Below are positions 11,382 through 19,162 of a stretch of DNA of 40,023 nt, piece by piece; the stretch's first letter is position 1, and each line of letters begins with the position of its first letter. The position numbers and the translations under genes are program-made. The DNA lies in NCBI GenBank assembly GCA_035551835.1, contig DASZMN010000026.1, positions 1-40,023 of the forward strand. Reading direction: 5' to 3'. Origin of the DNA: Bog-473 sp035551835 (GTDB lineage Bacteria; Actinomycetota; Acidimicrobiia; Acidimicrobiales; RAAP-2). The notes under the pieces were generated by a model. It made no database searches. It worked only from the letters and a program-made list of their open reading frames with translations, and was not told the origin of the DNA.

Positions 11382-13487
11382 GTGGGATCTCGCCATCCGA
11401 CTCCGCGGGGCTCGCGCCGCGGGGCGCATCGGCGCGCCGTCCGGGGCTTGGGCACCACCGTGGCCTGCCTCGTCGTCGCCGCCGGTGGCCTGGCCATCTC
11501 CGGCGCCATCGGCATCGGCGTGGCGCCCGCGGCCGACACGGTGCTCAACTGCACGGACATCTGGACGGGCGCAGCCGGGACGACGGACTGGGCCACCGCG
11601 GGCAACTGGACCACCGGCGTCCCCGACGCCCCCGGCGTCGACGCCTGCATCCCCGGCGGCGCGACGGTCGTCGACCAGAGCGACCCCGTCGTGGTGGGCG
11701 AGCTCACCGTTGCGAAGGGAAGTTCGCTGACCGTCGGCGCCGGGGGCATCGCCGGGAGGGGATCCGCCGGCGCGACCCTGTCGGTCTCCTCCGGGCTGGA
11801 CAACGACGGGACGCTGACCGCCGGGCGCTCGGGCCCCGGCACGGCCACTCTCACCCTCGGCGGTCCCATCACCAACACGGGGGCGTTGGAGGCGTTCGGC
11901 ACGGTCGCCATCGGCACCGCGGCCACGTCGAGCCTGACCAACGCAGGCACCGTCGGGATCGCACCGGGTGGCGTGATCGACCTCGAGAAGGCCTCCACGC
12001 TCTCGAACCAGCCGAACGGGCTACTCGCCTTCGGAATCGATGGTCCGCCGGCCTCCGCGTCGGACTACGGCCGGATCGCGAACGGGTCGCTGTCGCTCGA
12101 CGGGAGCGTCGCCCCGGTCTTCGAGGGCGGGTTCACGCCCTCTTCCGGCGTCGAGTACGTCGTGGCGTCCGCCGCCTTCAGAGGCGCGTTCGCCACCGTG
12201 CGCCCCGGTGCGACGGCCGACTACTCGCACCCGGGCGCACTCGGCCTCGTCGGTGGCGCGCCGGCCCCGGCCACCGCCGTCGCGCTCACGAGCAACGGCG
12301 CGACGTCGCTGTCCGGGCAGGACGTGCGCTTCACGGCCACGGTGACGCCCGCGTCGGGGTCGTCGCCGACTGGCTCGGTGTCGTTCACCGCGGGCGGCGT
12401 CGTGCTCGGCAGCACACCGGTGGTCACCTCCGCCGGCGTGACGACGGCCATCCTCGACACCGCGGACCTCCAGGTGGGGCCGCAGCCGGTCACCGCCTCC
12501 TACGGCGGGGACGTCCTCTTCGCCCCCAGCACCTCCCCGGCCGATGCGCACGCCGTGCACCCGGACAAGACCAACGTCACGCTCGCGGCCGCACCCGCCA
12601 ATACCGTCCCGGGCCAACAGGTCACCTACACCGTGTCGGTGGCACCCGCCGCGCCCGGCGCCGGCGTGCCTGTGGGAAGCGTCGCGCTGAGCGACGACGG
12701 GAATCCGGTCACGGGCTGCCAGTCGCTCGCTCTCTCGTCGAGCAGTCCGCCCCAGGCCACCTGCAGCGAGACCTACGACGCCGACGCAACCCACTCCGTC
12801 GTCGCGACCTACAGCGGCAGCGCCGACTTCCTGCCCTCGGCCGCGGGGCGGACCGAGACCGTCGCACCGCAGCCGACCACCACGTCGGTCTCGACGTCCT
12901 CTCGCACGTCGACCACCGGCGAGGCCGTCTCCTTCACCGCCACCGTCGCCGCGAACGCCGCGAACGCCGCGAACGCCGCGACGCTGAACCCCACGGGCAG
13001 CGTCACCTTCGCTGACGACGGCACGCCCATCGGCACGTCGACGCTGACCACGAGCGACGGGGTGACCACCACCAGCATGCTCCTCACCACGCTCCCGCTG
13101 GGCGTCAATTCCATCACCGCTTCCTTCGCCGGGGACGCCGACTTCGGGGCCAGCGCGTCGGGGACCGCGCCGGTCACGGTGAGCCAGGCGACGACCGCAG
13201 TGGGCCTCGGCAGCTCGGTCAACCCGTCGACCTCGGGCCACCCGGTCACGTTCACGGCCAGCGTGTTCCCGTCCACCGGCTCGGGGGAGACCGGCACGGT
13301 GACGTTCTCCTACAACGGCTCCGCGATCGGGACCGGCAGCCTGTCGTACGGCCAGGCGACCCTCACGATCGCGACCCTGCCGGTCGGTACCGGCTCCGTC
13401 ACCGCAACCTACGGGGGCGACGGCAATTTCGCGGGCAGCGCCACCACGTCCGCCTGGTCCCAGGAGGTCGATCCCACCCCCGGCTGA
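11382..13487 (+). CDS. Secreted surface protein with four Ig-like (Big_3_5-type) repeats
   Basis: About 701 residues. The N-terminus is Arg-rich, followed by a hydrophobic core (V-A-C-L-V-V-A-A-G-G-L-A-I) and A-P-A-A-D, a secretion signal. Next comes a region of short beta-strand rungs (N-T-G-A-L, N-A-G-T-V, N-D-G-T-L), typical of beta-helix/adhesin passenger domains. The rest is four Ig-like repeats of about 95 residues, each starting near T-x-V and ending Y-x-G-D-x-x-F. The third repeat has an in-frame A-N-A microsatellite. There is no LPXTG or C-terminal membrane anchor, so it is released or bound non-covalently. The start is uncertain: GTG 11382 has GGGAGGG close upstream; ATG 11340 is the alternative. 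Adhesion or wall binding is inferred. Confidence 0.75.
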   Translation: MGSRHPTPRGSRRGAHRRAVRGLGTTVACLVVAAGGLAISGAIGIGVAPAADTVLNCTDIWTGAAGTTDWATAGNWTTGVPDAPGVDACIPGGATVVDQSDPVVVGELTVAKGSSLTVGAGGIAGRGSAGATLSVSSGLDNDGTLTAGRSGPGTATLTLGGPITNTGALEAFGTVAIGTAATSSLTNAGTVGIAPGGVIDLEKASTLSNQPNGLLAFGIDGPPASASDYGRIANGSLSLDGSVAPVFEGGFTPSSGVEYVVASAAFRGAFATVRPGATADYSHPGALGLVGGAPAPATAVALTSNGATSLSGQDVRFTATVTPASGSSPTGSVSFTAGGVVLGSTPVVTSAGVTTAILDTADLQVGPQPVTASYGGDVLFAPSTSPADAHAVHPDKTNVTLAAAPANTVPGQQVTYTVSVAPAAPGAGVPVGSVALSDDGNPVTGCQSLALSSSSPPQATCSETYDADATHSVVATYSGSADFLPSAAGRTETVAPQPTTTSVSTSSRTSTTGEAVSFTATVAANAANAANAATLNPTGSVTFADDGTPIGTSTLTTSDGVTTTSMLLTTLPLGVNSITASFAGDADFGASASGTAPVTVSQATTAVGLGSSVNPSTSGHPVTFTASVFPSTGSGETGTVTFSYNGSAIGTGSLSYGQATLTIATLPVGTGSVTATYGGDGNFAGSATTSAWSQEVDPTPG

Positions 13488-13490
13488 GCC

Positions 13491-13520
13491 CTTCCGAACT
13501 CTTCCGAACTCTTCCGAAAT
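13491..13520. repeat. Three 10-bp direct repeats before the SDR operon
   Basis: CTTCCGAACT occurs at 13491-13500 and 13501-13510, and as CTTCCGAAAT at 13511-13520. The run begins right after the surface-protein stop and leads into the promoter of the next operon. It could be an array of regulator half-sites or simple slippage. Confidence 0.6.
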
Positions 13521-13524
13521 AAAG

Positions 13525-13545
13525 CAAGGAAATCCTTGTTATATT
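13525..13545 (+). promoter_or_regulatory. Operator-like palindrome and -10 box of the SDR-queA-regulator operon
   Basis: CAAGGA-AA-TCCTTG (13525-13538) is a perfect 6-bp inverted repeat, followed by TATATT (13540-13545), a good -10 hexamer about 40 nt before the SDR start codon. A repressor bound here would block the promoter. The operon's third gene is a DNA-binding regulator, so autoregulation at this site is a reasonable guess. Confidence 0.5.
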
Positions 13546-13584
13546 GGCGGAGACGCTTTTCCCGTTTCAGAAGGGTGGGCAGCC

Positions 13585-14301
13585 ATGAGCGTGGCGATCG
13601 TGACAGGGGCATCCCGAGGGCTGGGACAGGCCTTGGCGACGGGGCTGGTGCGAACCGGCTGGTCGGTGGTGATCGACGGGCGGGACCGTCGAACACTCGA
13701 CGACGCCGCCGACCGCATCCGCGCCCACGCCACGGACGGCGCGCGCGTCGTGGCGCTCGCCGGTGACATCACCGACGCCGACCATCGCCAAGAGCTGACC
13801 GGCGCGGCGTCGGAGCTGGGCGGACTCGACCTCCTCGTGAACAACGCCGGCACCCTGGGCGCGTCGCCCCTCCCCTCCCTGGCCGACTACCCGCTCGACG
13901 AACTGCGCGTCGCCTTCGAGATCAACGTCGTGGCACCACTCGGACTGGTGCAGGACGCGCTCCCGCTCCTGCTCGACTCGACGCACCCGCGTGTGCTGGA
14001 CGTCACCTCCGACGCCGGCGTCGAGGCGTACGAAGGCTGGGGCGGCTACGGCGCCGGCAAGGCGGCGCTGGAGCATCTCGGCGCCGTGCTCGCCGTCGAG
14101 TTCCCGACGCTCACGGTGTGGTCGGTCGACCCGGGCGACCTGCGCACGGTGATGCATCAGGCCGCCTTCCCCGGCGAGGACATCTCGGACCGACCCGAAC
14201 CCGCGACCGTCGTGCCCGGTTTCCTCGACCTCATCGAGAGTGCCCGCCCGAGCGGCCGCTACCGGGCGGCCGAGCTCGTCTCGACCGGAGCAGTGAGATG
14301 A
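13585..14301 (+). CDS. Short-chain dehydrogenase/reductase
   Basis: A 238-residue NAD(P)-dependent oxidoreductase of the classical SDR type. T7-G-A-S-R-G-L-G14 binds the dinucleotide, N86-N-A-G89 stabilises the fold, and S142, Y155 and K159 form the catalytic set. The R11 and the D-G-R-D stretch after the second strand do not settle NADPH versus NADH. AAGGGTGGG stands about 7 nt before the ATG. Its stop overlaps the next start by 4 nt (ATGA), so it is translationally coupled to the QueA-like gene. The substrate is unknown; the coupling suggests it acts with, or on a product related to, its neighbour. Confidence 0.85.
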   Translation: MSVAIVTGASRGLGQALATGLVRTGWSVVIDGRDRRTLDDAADRIRAHATDGARVVALAGDITDADHRQELTGAASELGGLDLLVNNAGTLGASPLPSLADYPLDELRVAFEINVVAPLGLVQDALPLLLDSTHPRVLDVTSDAGVEAYEGWGGYGAGKAALEHLGAVLAVEFPTLTVWSVDPGDLRTVMHQAAFPGEDISDRPEPATVVPGFLDLIESARPSGRYRAAELVSTGAVR

Positions 14302-15434
14302 CCGCTGTCACCACCCCGGTCCCCGCGCCCGCCGCGACGCCGACCCCGACGCCCTGCCCGCTTACACGTGAACCGCTCGCCGCCCGGCTGCCCGAGCTCC
14401 ATCCGCTCTCCTTCTCCCTGCCACCCGAACTCGAGGCGCCGTCGCCAGCCGAATACCGCGGCATGACGCGCGACGCGGTGCGCATGCTCGTGGCGACCCG
14501 GTCCGACGGCACGCTCGTGCATTCGCATTTCTCGGAACTGCCGCGTTTCTTGGACGAGGGCGATCTCGTGGTGATCAACACATCCGCCACGCTGGCGGCC
14601 GAGCTCGACGGCACGGCGCCCGACGGCTCCCCCGTCCAGGTGCACCTCTCCACGCAGCTGCCGGCCGGTCTGTGGACCGTCGAGGTCCGGCGGGACGGCC
14701 GGGCGCATCTCGGCGCGTCGCCCGGCGAGGTCATCGCGCTGCCAGGCGGCGGCCAGGTCGGCCTGCTCGCCGCCTACTCCCCCGGCCCCGGCGGGGCCGG
14801 CGTGCGCCTGTGGGTGTCCCAGATCGAGACGCCCGAGCGCCTCTACAGCTATCTGGCCCGCCACGGCCGGCCGATCCGGTACGGCTACGTGCGCGGCAGC
14901 TACCCGATCACCGCCTACCAGAACGTGTACGCGACCGAACCCGGGTCGGCCGAGATGCCGAGTGCCGGCCGCCCCTTCACGCCCGAGGTGCTCACCCGCC
15001 TGGTGGCCAAGGGCGTCGGCATCGCGCCGGTGCTCCTCCACACCGGCGTGGCCTCGCTCGAGGCGAACGAGCCGCCCTACGCCGAGTACTTCAGGGTTTC
15101 GCTCTCGACGGCCCACCGCATCAACGACGTGCGGCGCTCGGGCGGACGGGTCGTCGCCATCGGCACGACCGTGGTGCGCGCACTCGAGTCGGTGGTCGAC
15201 GAACATGGCCACGTGCACCCGAGCGAGGGCTGGACCGAGACCGTCGTGTCACCCGCCCGGCCCGTCCGCTCCATTGACGGGTTCTTGACCGGGTGGCACG
15301 AGCCGGAGGCCTCGCATCTGGCCATGCTCGAGACGATCGCCGGCCGACCGCTGCTCGAGGCGTCCTACGAAGCCGCCCTCGCCGAGGGCTACCTGTGGCA
15401 CGAGTTCGGCGACGTGCACCTCATCCTGCCGTGA
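14298..15434 (+). CDS. QueA-like S-adenosylmethionine ribosyltransferase-isomerase
   Basis: A 378-residue member of the QueA family; the canonical enzyme moves the ribosyl part of S-adenosylmethionine onto 7-deazaguanine in tRNA, a step of queuosine synthesis. Family signatures include Y-R-G-M-T-R-D-A-V-R-M-L-V near the N-terminus, D-L-V-V-I-N-T-S-A-T-L-A, and A-I-G-T-T-V-V-R-A-L-E-S (from about residue 287). However, the usual L-H-V-G-x-G-T-F-x-P block reads L-H-T-G-V-A-S-L-E-A-N-E, and the protein is about 35 residues longer than E. coli QueA, so it belongs to a divergent branch. No other queuosine gene is nearby. It overlaps the genes on both sides by 4 nt. Confidence 0.8.
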   Translation: MTAVTTPVPAPAATPTPTPCPLTREPLAARLPELHPLSFSLPPELEAPSPAEYRGMTRDAVRMLVATRSDGTLVHSHFSELPRFLDEGDLVVINTSATLAAELDGTAPDGSPVQVHLSTQLPAGLWTVEVRRDGRAHLGASPGEVIALPGGGQVGLLAAYSPGPGGAGVRLWVSQIETPERLYSYLARHGRPIRYGYVRGSYPITAYQNVYATEPGSAEMPSAGRPFTPEVLTRLVAKGVGIAPVLLHTGVASLEANEPPYAEYFRVSLSTAHRINDVRRSGGRVVAIGTTVVRALESVVDEHGHVHPSEGWTETVVSPARPVRSIDGFLTGWHEPEASHLAMLETIAGRPLLEASYEAALAEGYLWHEFGDVHLILP

Positions 15435-16117
15435 CCGCCGAGACGGCCGCCGACGAGACGGCGCGCGACGAGTCGCCGATCGAACAACTGCCGACGACGC
15501 GGCGCGCCATCCTCAACCTGCTCAAGCGCCGGGGACCGCTCGACGCGCTCGCCGTCGCCAAGGAGCTCGCGCTGACCCCGGCCGCGATCCGCCTGCAGCT
15601 GGCGCGGCTCGAAGAAGACGGCTTGCTCTTCCACCGCGACGAGGTCGCCGAAGGCGCTCGCCGCGGGCGACCCCGCCACGTCTACGAGCTGACCTTGGCG
15701 GCCGAGGCGCTCTACCCCAAGCGCTACGGCGACCTGACGACGGAGCTGCTCGGGTACCTCGGAGGGCCCCAGGCGAGCCAGGTGGACGAGCTGTTCGAAC
15801 AGCGCCGGCGGCGGCGCGTCGCCGGCGCCCTCCCCCGCACCGCCAACCTCCCCTTCGACGAGCAGGTCGCAGCGCTGACCGCGATCCTCGACGAGGACGG
15901 CTACCTGGCCGAGGCCGAACGGCTCCCCGACGGCAGCTGGCGCATCACCGAGCACAACTGCGCCATCCTGAGCGTTGCGCACGGCTTCTCGCAGGCGTGC
16001 ACGAGTGAGCTCGCCTTCATCCGCGAGGCGCTCCCGGGCGCAAAGGTGCAGCGCGTCGCGCACCTCATGGACGGCGCACACGTGTGCGCCTACGTGGTCA
16101 GCCCGCCGACGTCGTAG
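15431..16117 (+). CDS. SufR-like (COG2345-type) transcriptional regulator with iron-sulfur cysteines
   Basis: A 228-residue regulator with an N-terminal winged helix-turn-helix (about 21-90: R-R-A-I-L-N-L-L-K, then A-I-R-L-Q-L-A-R-L-E-E-D-G-L wing) and a C-terminal domain with C177-x12-C190 and C219. Cyanobacterial SufR uses C-x12-C-x13-C-x14-C; here the first, second and fourth positions are cysteine and the third is alanine (A204). Such regulators sense Fe-S status or redox state and usually control the suf operon, which is not in this window. The GTG start overlaps the queA-like stop (GTGA). The last 20 nt overlap the convergent ACT gene. It may repress its own operon through the palindrome at 13525. 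Confidence 0.8.
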   Translation: MTAETAADETARDESPIEQLPTTRRAILNLLKRRGPLDALAVAKELALTPAAIRLQLARLEEDGLLFHRDEVAEGARRGRPRHVYELTLAAEALYPKRYGDLTTELLGYLGGPQASQVDELFEQRRRRRVAGALPRTANLPFDEQVAALTAILDEDGYLAEAERLPDGSWRITEHNCAILSVAHGFSQACTSELAFIREALPGAKVQRVAHLMDGAHVCAYVVSPPTS

Positions 16118-16358
16118 TGCCCGCGGCACGGATCTCGAGGACCGAGACGCCGTCGACCTCGTGGATCTCGCTCTGCAGCAGCTCGATCAGATCGTCCCCG
16201 CCGATCTCGACGACGAACTCGTCGACGGCGCTTCCTGCGTCGCGTTCCAAAATGTTGATGGCGATGATGTCACCGCCGACGGCACCGATGCGGCTGGCGA
16301 CGAGGCCCAACGCGCCGGGCCTGTCAGGCAGGGCGATCCGAACGACGTAGCCGGCCAT
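16098..16358 (-). CDS. ACT-domain protein
   Basis: An 86-residue stand-alone ACT domain: I-A-L-P-D-R-P-G-A-L-G opens the first strand and loop, G-A-V-G-G-D-I-I-A-I-N-I-L follows, and the chain ends in the third and fourth strands. ACT domains usually bind an amino acid and regulate a partner enzyme. No partner is adjacent. The ATG at 16358 has no ribosome site but lies 7 nt after TAACGT (16366-16371, minus strand), the pattern of a leaderless transcript. Its 3' end overlaps the convergent SufR-like gene by 20 nt. Confidence 0.8.
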   Translation of the reverse strand: MAGYVVRIALPDRPGALGLVASRIGAVGGDIIAINILERDAGSAVDEFVVEIGGDDLIELLQSEIHEVDGVSVLEIRAAGTTTSAG

Positions 16359-16365
16359 ACCCAAG

Positions 16366-16371
16366 ACGTTA
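16366..16371 (-). promoter_or_regulatory. -10 box for a leaderless ACT gene
   Basis: Minus-strand TAACGT, 7 nt before the ATG at 16358. It matches TANNNT, so transcription would start on the start codon itself. Confidence 0.55.
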
Positions 16372-16432
16372 CGTGGTCAATGTGAACTGACTGTTTCGAA
16401 CAGCCCACGAATCCCCTGGGCTGCGGATACGT

Positions 16433-17113
16433 TCAAGACGCCGCCGCGCTCGTGCGTGAGGGCACGTACTCGTCGACGTACTCGCGCTCGGACAGACGGG
16501 CGATCTCCTTCATCAACTCGTTGGTGAAGTCCCGACACTTCGTGTGGTCGTGGTCGAGCGGATCGGCGGGGTTCTCGGGTGGGTCCATCTGCATGGGCTT
16601 GCCGAAGCGGATCCGCACCGTCTTGAACGGCCGCATGAAGTTGGAGTTGACCGGCTGCACGTCCACTGTCCCGATGACGCCGACCGGAATGACCGGCACG
16701 CCACACTCGCGGGAGAGCCTCGTGACGCCCGTCCGCCCCTTGTGCACCTGCTGGTCGAGCGTGCGGGTGCCCTCGGGGTAGAGGCCGAGCAGCCGTCCCT
16801 GGCCCAGCACCTCAGACCGTGCCGTCTCGAGGGCGCGGTCGGAGGCCTTCCCGCCGCCGCGCCGGATCGGGATCTGGCCGGCGGCTCGGAAGAACCACGC
16901 GGTCTTCGGGGAGTCGAAGTACTCCGCCTTGGCCAAGTAGGTCACCTTGCGCCTCACGACGAGGGGGATGAAGAAGGAGTCGCAGAAGGACTGGTGGTTC
17001 GCGGCCAGCACGGCCGGGCCTTGCTTGGGGATGTTCTCCCGCCCCTCGACCTTGACCCTGAACAGCACGTAGAAGATCGGGGTCAACACCGCTTTGAGCA
17101 GCCAGTAAGTCAC
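16433..17113 (-). CDS. 1-acylglycerol-3-phosphate O-acyltransferase (PlsC family)
   Basis: Transfers an acyl chain to lysophosphatidic acid, making phosphatidic acid for membrane lipids. The 226-residue protein has an N-terminal hydrophobic segment (about 4-20), the catalytic N-H40-Q-S-F-C-D45 (H-x4-D) motif, P-I-R-R after it, Y-P-E-G-T-R (112-117) for glycerol-phosphate binding, and a late G-V-P-V-I-P-V-G strand. Length and order fit the family. The GTG at 17113 follows TACGTT by 7 nt, which supports a leaderless start; a 12-residue longer version is possible. It diverges from the SMP-30 gene. Similar proteins may instead acylate other lysolipids. Confidence 0.88.
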   Translation of the reverse strand: MTYWLLKAVLTPIFYVLFRVKVEGRENIPKQGPAVLAANHQSFCDSFFIPLVVRRKVTYLAKAEYFDSPKTAWFFRAAGQIPIRRGGGKASDRALETARSEVLGQGRLLGLYPEGTRTLDQQVHKGRTGVTRLSRECGVPVIPVGVIGTVDVQPVNSNFMRPFKTVRIRFGKPMQMDPPENPADPLDHDHTKCRDFTNELMKEIARLSEREYVDEYVPSRTSAAAS

Positions 17114-17120
17114 GGAGTCA

Positions 17121-17126
17121 AACGTA
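17121..17126 (-). promoter_or_regulatory. -10 box for leaderless plsC-like gene
   Basis: Minus-strand TACGTT (TANNNT), 7 nt before the GTG at 17113. It places the transcript start at the start codon. Confidence 0.55.
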
Positions 17127-17205
17127 CCGCCCCGGCAACGCCGACGCACCGGGCAGGCCGTGTGCTGAACTGCGAGCCGTTCGCCGGCCCACAGGAGGTG
17201 CAGCA

Positions 17206-18084
17206 GTGGCGACCGAGACCCTGTCCGCCGAGCCGTTCCTTTCGGGCCTCTTCTTCGGCGAGTGCCCGCGCTGGCACGAGGGCCGGCTGTGGTACTCGGA
17301 CTTCTTCGACCACGCGGTCTTCTCGGTGTCGCCCGAGGGCGAGCGGCGCCTCGAGATGGCCTTCGACGGCGAGCCCGCAGGCCTGGGCTGGCTGCCCGAC
17401 GGCCGGTTGCTCATCAACTCCCGCCTCGATCGCGCCGTCATGCGCCGCGAGGACGACGGCACGGTGGTCCGGCACGGGGACCTCCGGCCCTGGGCGACCT
17501 GGCACGCCAACGACATGGTCGTGGCGACCAACGGCCAGGCCTACGCCGGCAATTTCGGGTTCGACCTCGACGGCCTCTATGCCGGGACGGTGGCCGCGAG
17601 CCAGATCGGGCCGGCCTCGCTCGTGCGGGTCGACCCGGACGGCACCAGCTGCGAGGCGGCCGGCGGCATCGACTTCCCCAACGGCACGGTCATCACAGAG
17701 GACGGCGCCACGCTGGTCATCGCCGAGAGCATGGGCGGTCGCCTGACGGCGTTCGATCGCGCGGCGGACGGCACCTTGACCAACCGGCGCGAATGGGCGG
17801 CGCTCTCCGGCGTGGCGCCCGACGGCATTTGCCTGTGCGAGGACAACACCATCTGGGTGGCCAACGCATTCGCGCCCGAGTGCGTCCGCATCGCCGAGGG
17901 CGGCGAGGTGCTCGAGCGCGTGGCGACGTCGACGACCTGCTTCGCCTGCATGCTGGGCGACGACGACCGCCGCACCCTCTACCTGGTCACCGCGCCCGAG
18001 AGCCACGACGCCAAGGCGCGGGTCGAGCGCCGCGGCGCCATCGAGAAGGTGCGGACCACCGTTCGGGGGGCCGGACTCCCCTGA
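17206..18084 (+). CDS. SMP-30/gluconolactonase family hydrolase
   Basis: A 292-residue six-bladed beta-propeller of the SMP-30/LRE family, calcium- or zinc-dependent lactonases that open sugar lactones. The metal ligands are visible: E19 in G-E-C-P-R-W, N159 in D-F-P-N-G and D206 in A-P-D-G, corresponding to Glu18/Asn154/Asp204 of human SMP-30; N102 in H-A-N-D-M is the usual substrate-side residue. The GTG at 17206 has an excellent AGGAGG site (17193-17198) with a 7-nt spacer. It stands alone between a divergent plsC-like gene and an SGNH hydrolase. The lactone substrate is unknown. Confidence 0.9.
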   Translation: MATETLSAEPFLSGLFFGECPRWHEGRLWYSDFFDHAVFSVSPEGERRLEMAFDGEPAGLGWLPDGRLLINSRLDRAVMRREDDGTVVRHGDLRPWATWHANDMVVATNGQAYAGNFGFDLDGLYAGTVAASQIGPASLVRVDPDGTSCEAAGGIDFPNGTVITEDGATLVIAESMGGRLTAFDRAADGTLTNRREWAALSGVAPDGICLCEDNTIWVANAFAPECVRIAEGGEVLERVATSTTCFACMLGDDDRRTLYLVTAPESHDAKARVERRGAIEKVRTTVRGAGLP

Positions 18085-18202
18085 GCCGGCCGCGCCCCGG
18101 GCGGGCGTCCCCGCCGGACACGGTGGCGATCCACCCGCCGCCTCGCGCGCGCCCGCGGGCACCAGGCTGTGCTGAAATCCAGTGCCGGCGTTGGAGGTGG
18201 CT

Positions 18203-19156
18203 GTGACGAGCGAGACCCAGGCGGGGGCACGACGCGGCCCGCGGCCGCCCGGACGCCGCCGCGGGTGGTCCGCTGTGAGGCGGCTGACTGCGGGGGCCGC
18301 CTTCACCTTGCTGGCCGCTCTCGCCGTCGTGGCTCCCACGTCAGCGGCCGGGGCGAGCACCACCGCGCCCCCGCCCTTCGACACCGCGCTGGGCGGCTCG
18401 GGCTCGGTCGGCTTCCAACCCACCTTCGCCCACCCCCACGGCCAGCCGACCGGCTCGGGCTACGCGGACGACCTGGCCGCGCGCGAGGCGACGCGCTGGC
18501 CCGGGCTCACGCTGGTGCGGATGGGCTGTCCCGGCATGACGACACAGACGATGATCGGCGGTCGCGGGCACTGCTCCTACGAGGCAGGTTCCCAACTCCA
18601 GACGGCCCTGTCGTTCCTCCGCACCCACCCTTCCACGGTCCTGGTCACCGTCGACCTGGGGTTCAACGACGTCGTGTCCTGCCTGCACCACATGGAGGTG
18701 AGGGCCGAGTGCGTCGACAGCGCGCTGGCCACGGTGCAGTCTCAGCTGCCCCAGATTTTGCGCGCGCTCCGCCAGGCGGCACCGGCCGGGGCACGCCTGA
18801 TCGGCGTGGGCCACTACGACCCGTTCCTGGGCGACGCCGTACGCGGTCCCGTCGGGCAAGCCTTCGCGCAAGCAAGCCTGGGGATCATCGACCGGCTGAA
18901 CGCCGTCCTGCGGGCGGCGTACGCGCAGGCCGACATGCCGATGGCCGACGTCGCGGCGGCGTTCCAACTCCACGACACCAGCCCGGTCCACGTGCCAGGA
19001 CTGGGGACCGTCCCCACCAACGTCGCCCGTGCCTGCGCGCTGACCTGGATGTGCATGCCGCGCCCGCTCGGGCCCAACAGCCACCCGAACGACAACGGGT
19101 ACCGGGTGGTGAGCGACGCCATCGCCGCCGCGTTGGCGTCGCCCGCGCCCCACTGA
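18203..19156 (+). CDS. Secreted SGNH/GDSL-type hydrolase
   Basis: A 317-residue protein with an Arg-rich N-terminus, a hydrophobic core (about 29-50) and a likely cut after A-A-G-A-S. The mature part has SGNH blocks: G64-G-S-G-S as the nucleophile turn, G153-F-N-D156 as block III, and N-S-H294-P-N-D as block V. Six cysteines in three nearby pairs fit the disulfides seen in secreted actinobacterial SGNH lipases. Two odd points: the usual G-D-S is G-G-S, and the acid three residues before the catalytic His is Pro. It may work as a Ser-His dyad esterase. GGAGG at 18193-18197 selects the GTG at 18203 over the one at 18182. Confidence 0.8.
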   Translation: MTSETQAGARRGPRPPGRRRGWSAVRRLTAGAAFTLLAALAVVAPTSAAGASTTAPPPFDTALGGSGSVGFQPTFAHPHGQPTGSGYADDLAAREATRWPGLTLVRMGCPGMTTQTMIGGRGHCSYEAGSQLQTALSFLRTHPSTVLVTVDLGFNDVVSCLHHMEVRAECVDSALATVQSQLPQILRALRQAAPAGARLIGVGHYDPFLGDAVRGPVGQAFAQASLGIIDRLNAVLRAAYAQADMPMADVAAAFQLHDTSPVHVPGLGTVPTNVARACALTWMCMPRPLGPNSHPNDNGYRVVSDAIAAALASPAPH

Positions 19157-19162
19157 CGCGGG

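Noticed and set aside
9449..11998. 849-codon minus-strand open frame opposite glpK and the surface protein
   Set aside because: It is antisense to the clear glycerol kinase, with no recognisable motif.
13491..13520. Triplicate 10-bp repeat as an attachment site
   Set aside because: There is no integrase, tRNA target or matching distant copy in the window.
17110..18423. 437-codon minus-strand open frame opposite the SMP-30 gene
   Set aside because: The plus strand has metal ligands, correct length and AGGAGG; the minus frame has none of these.
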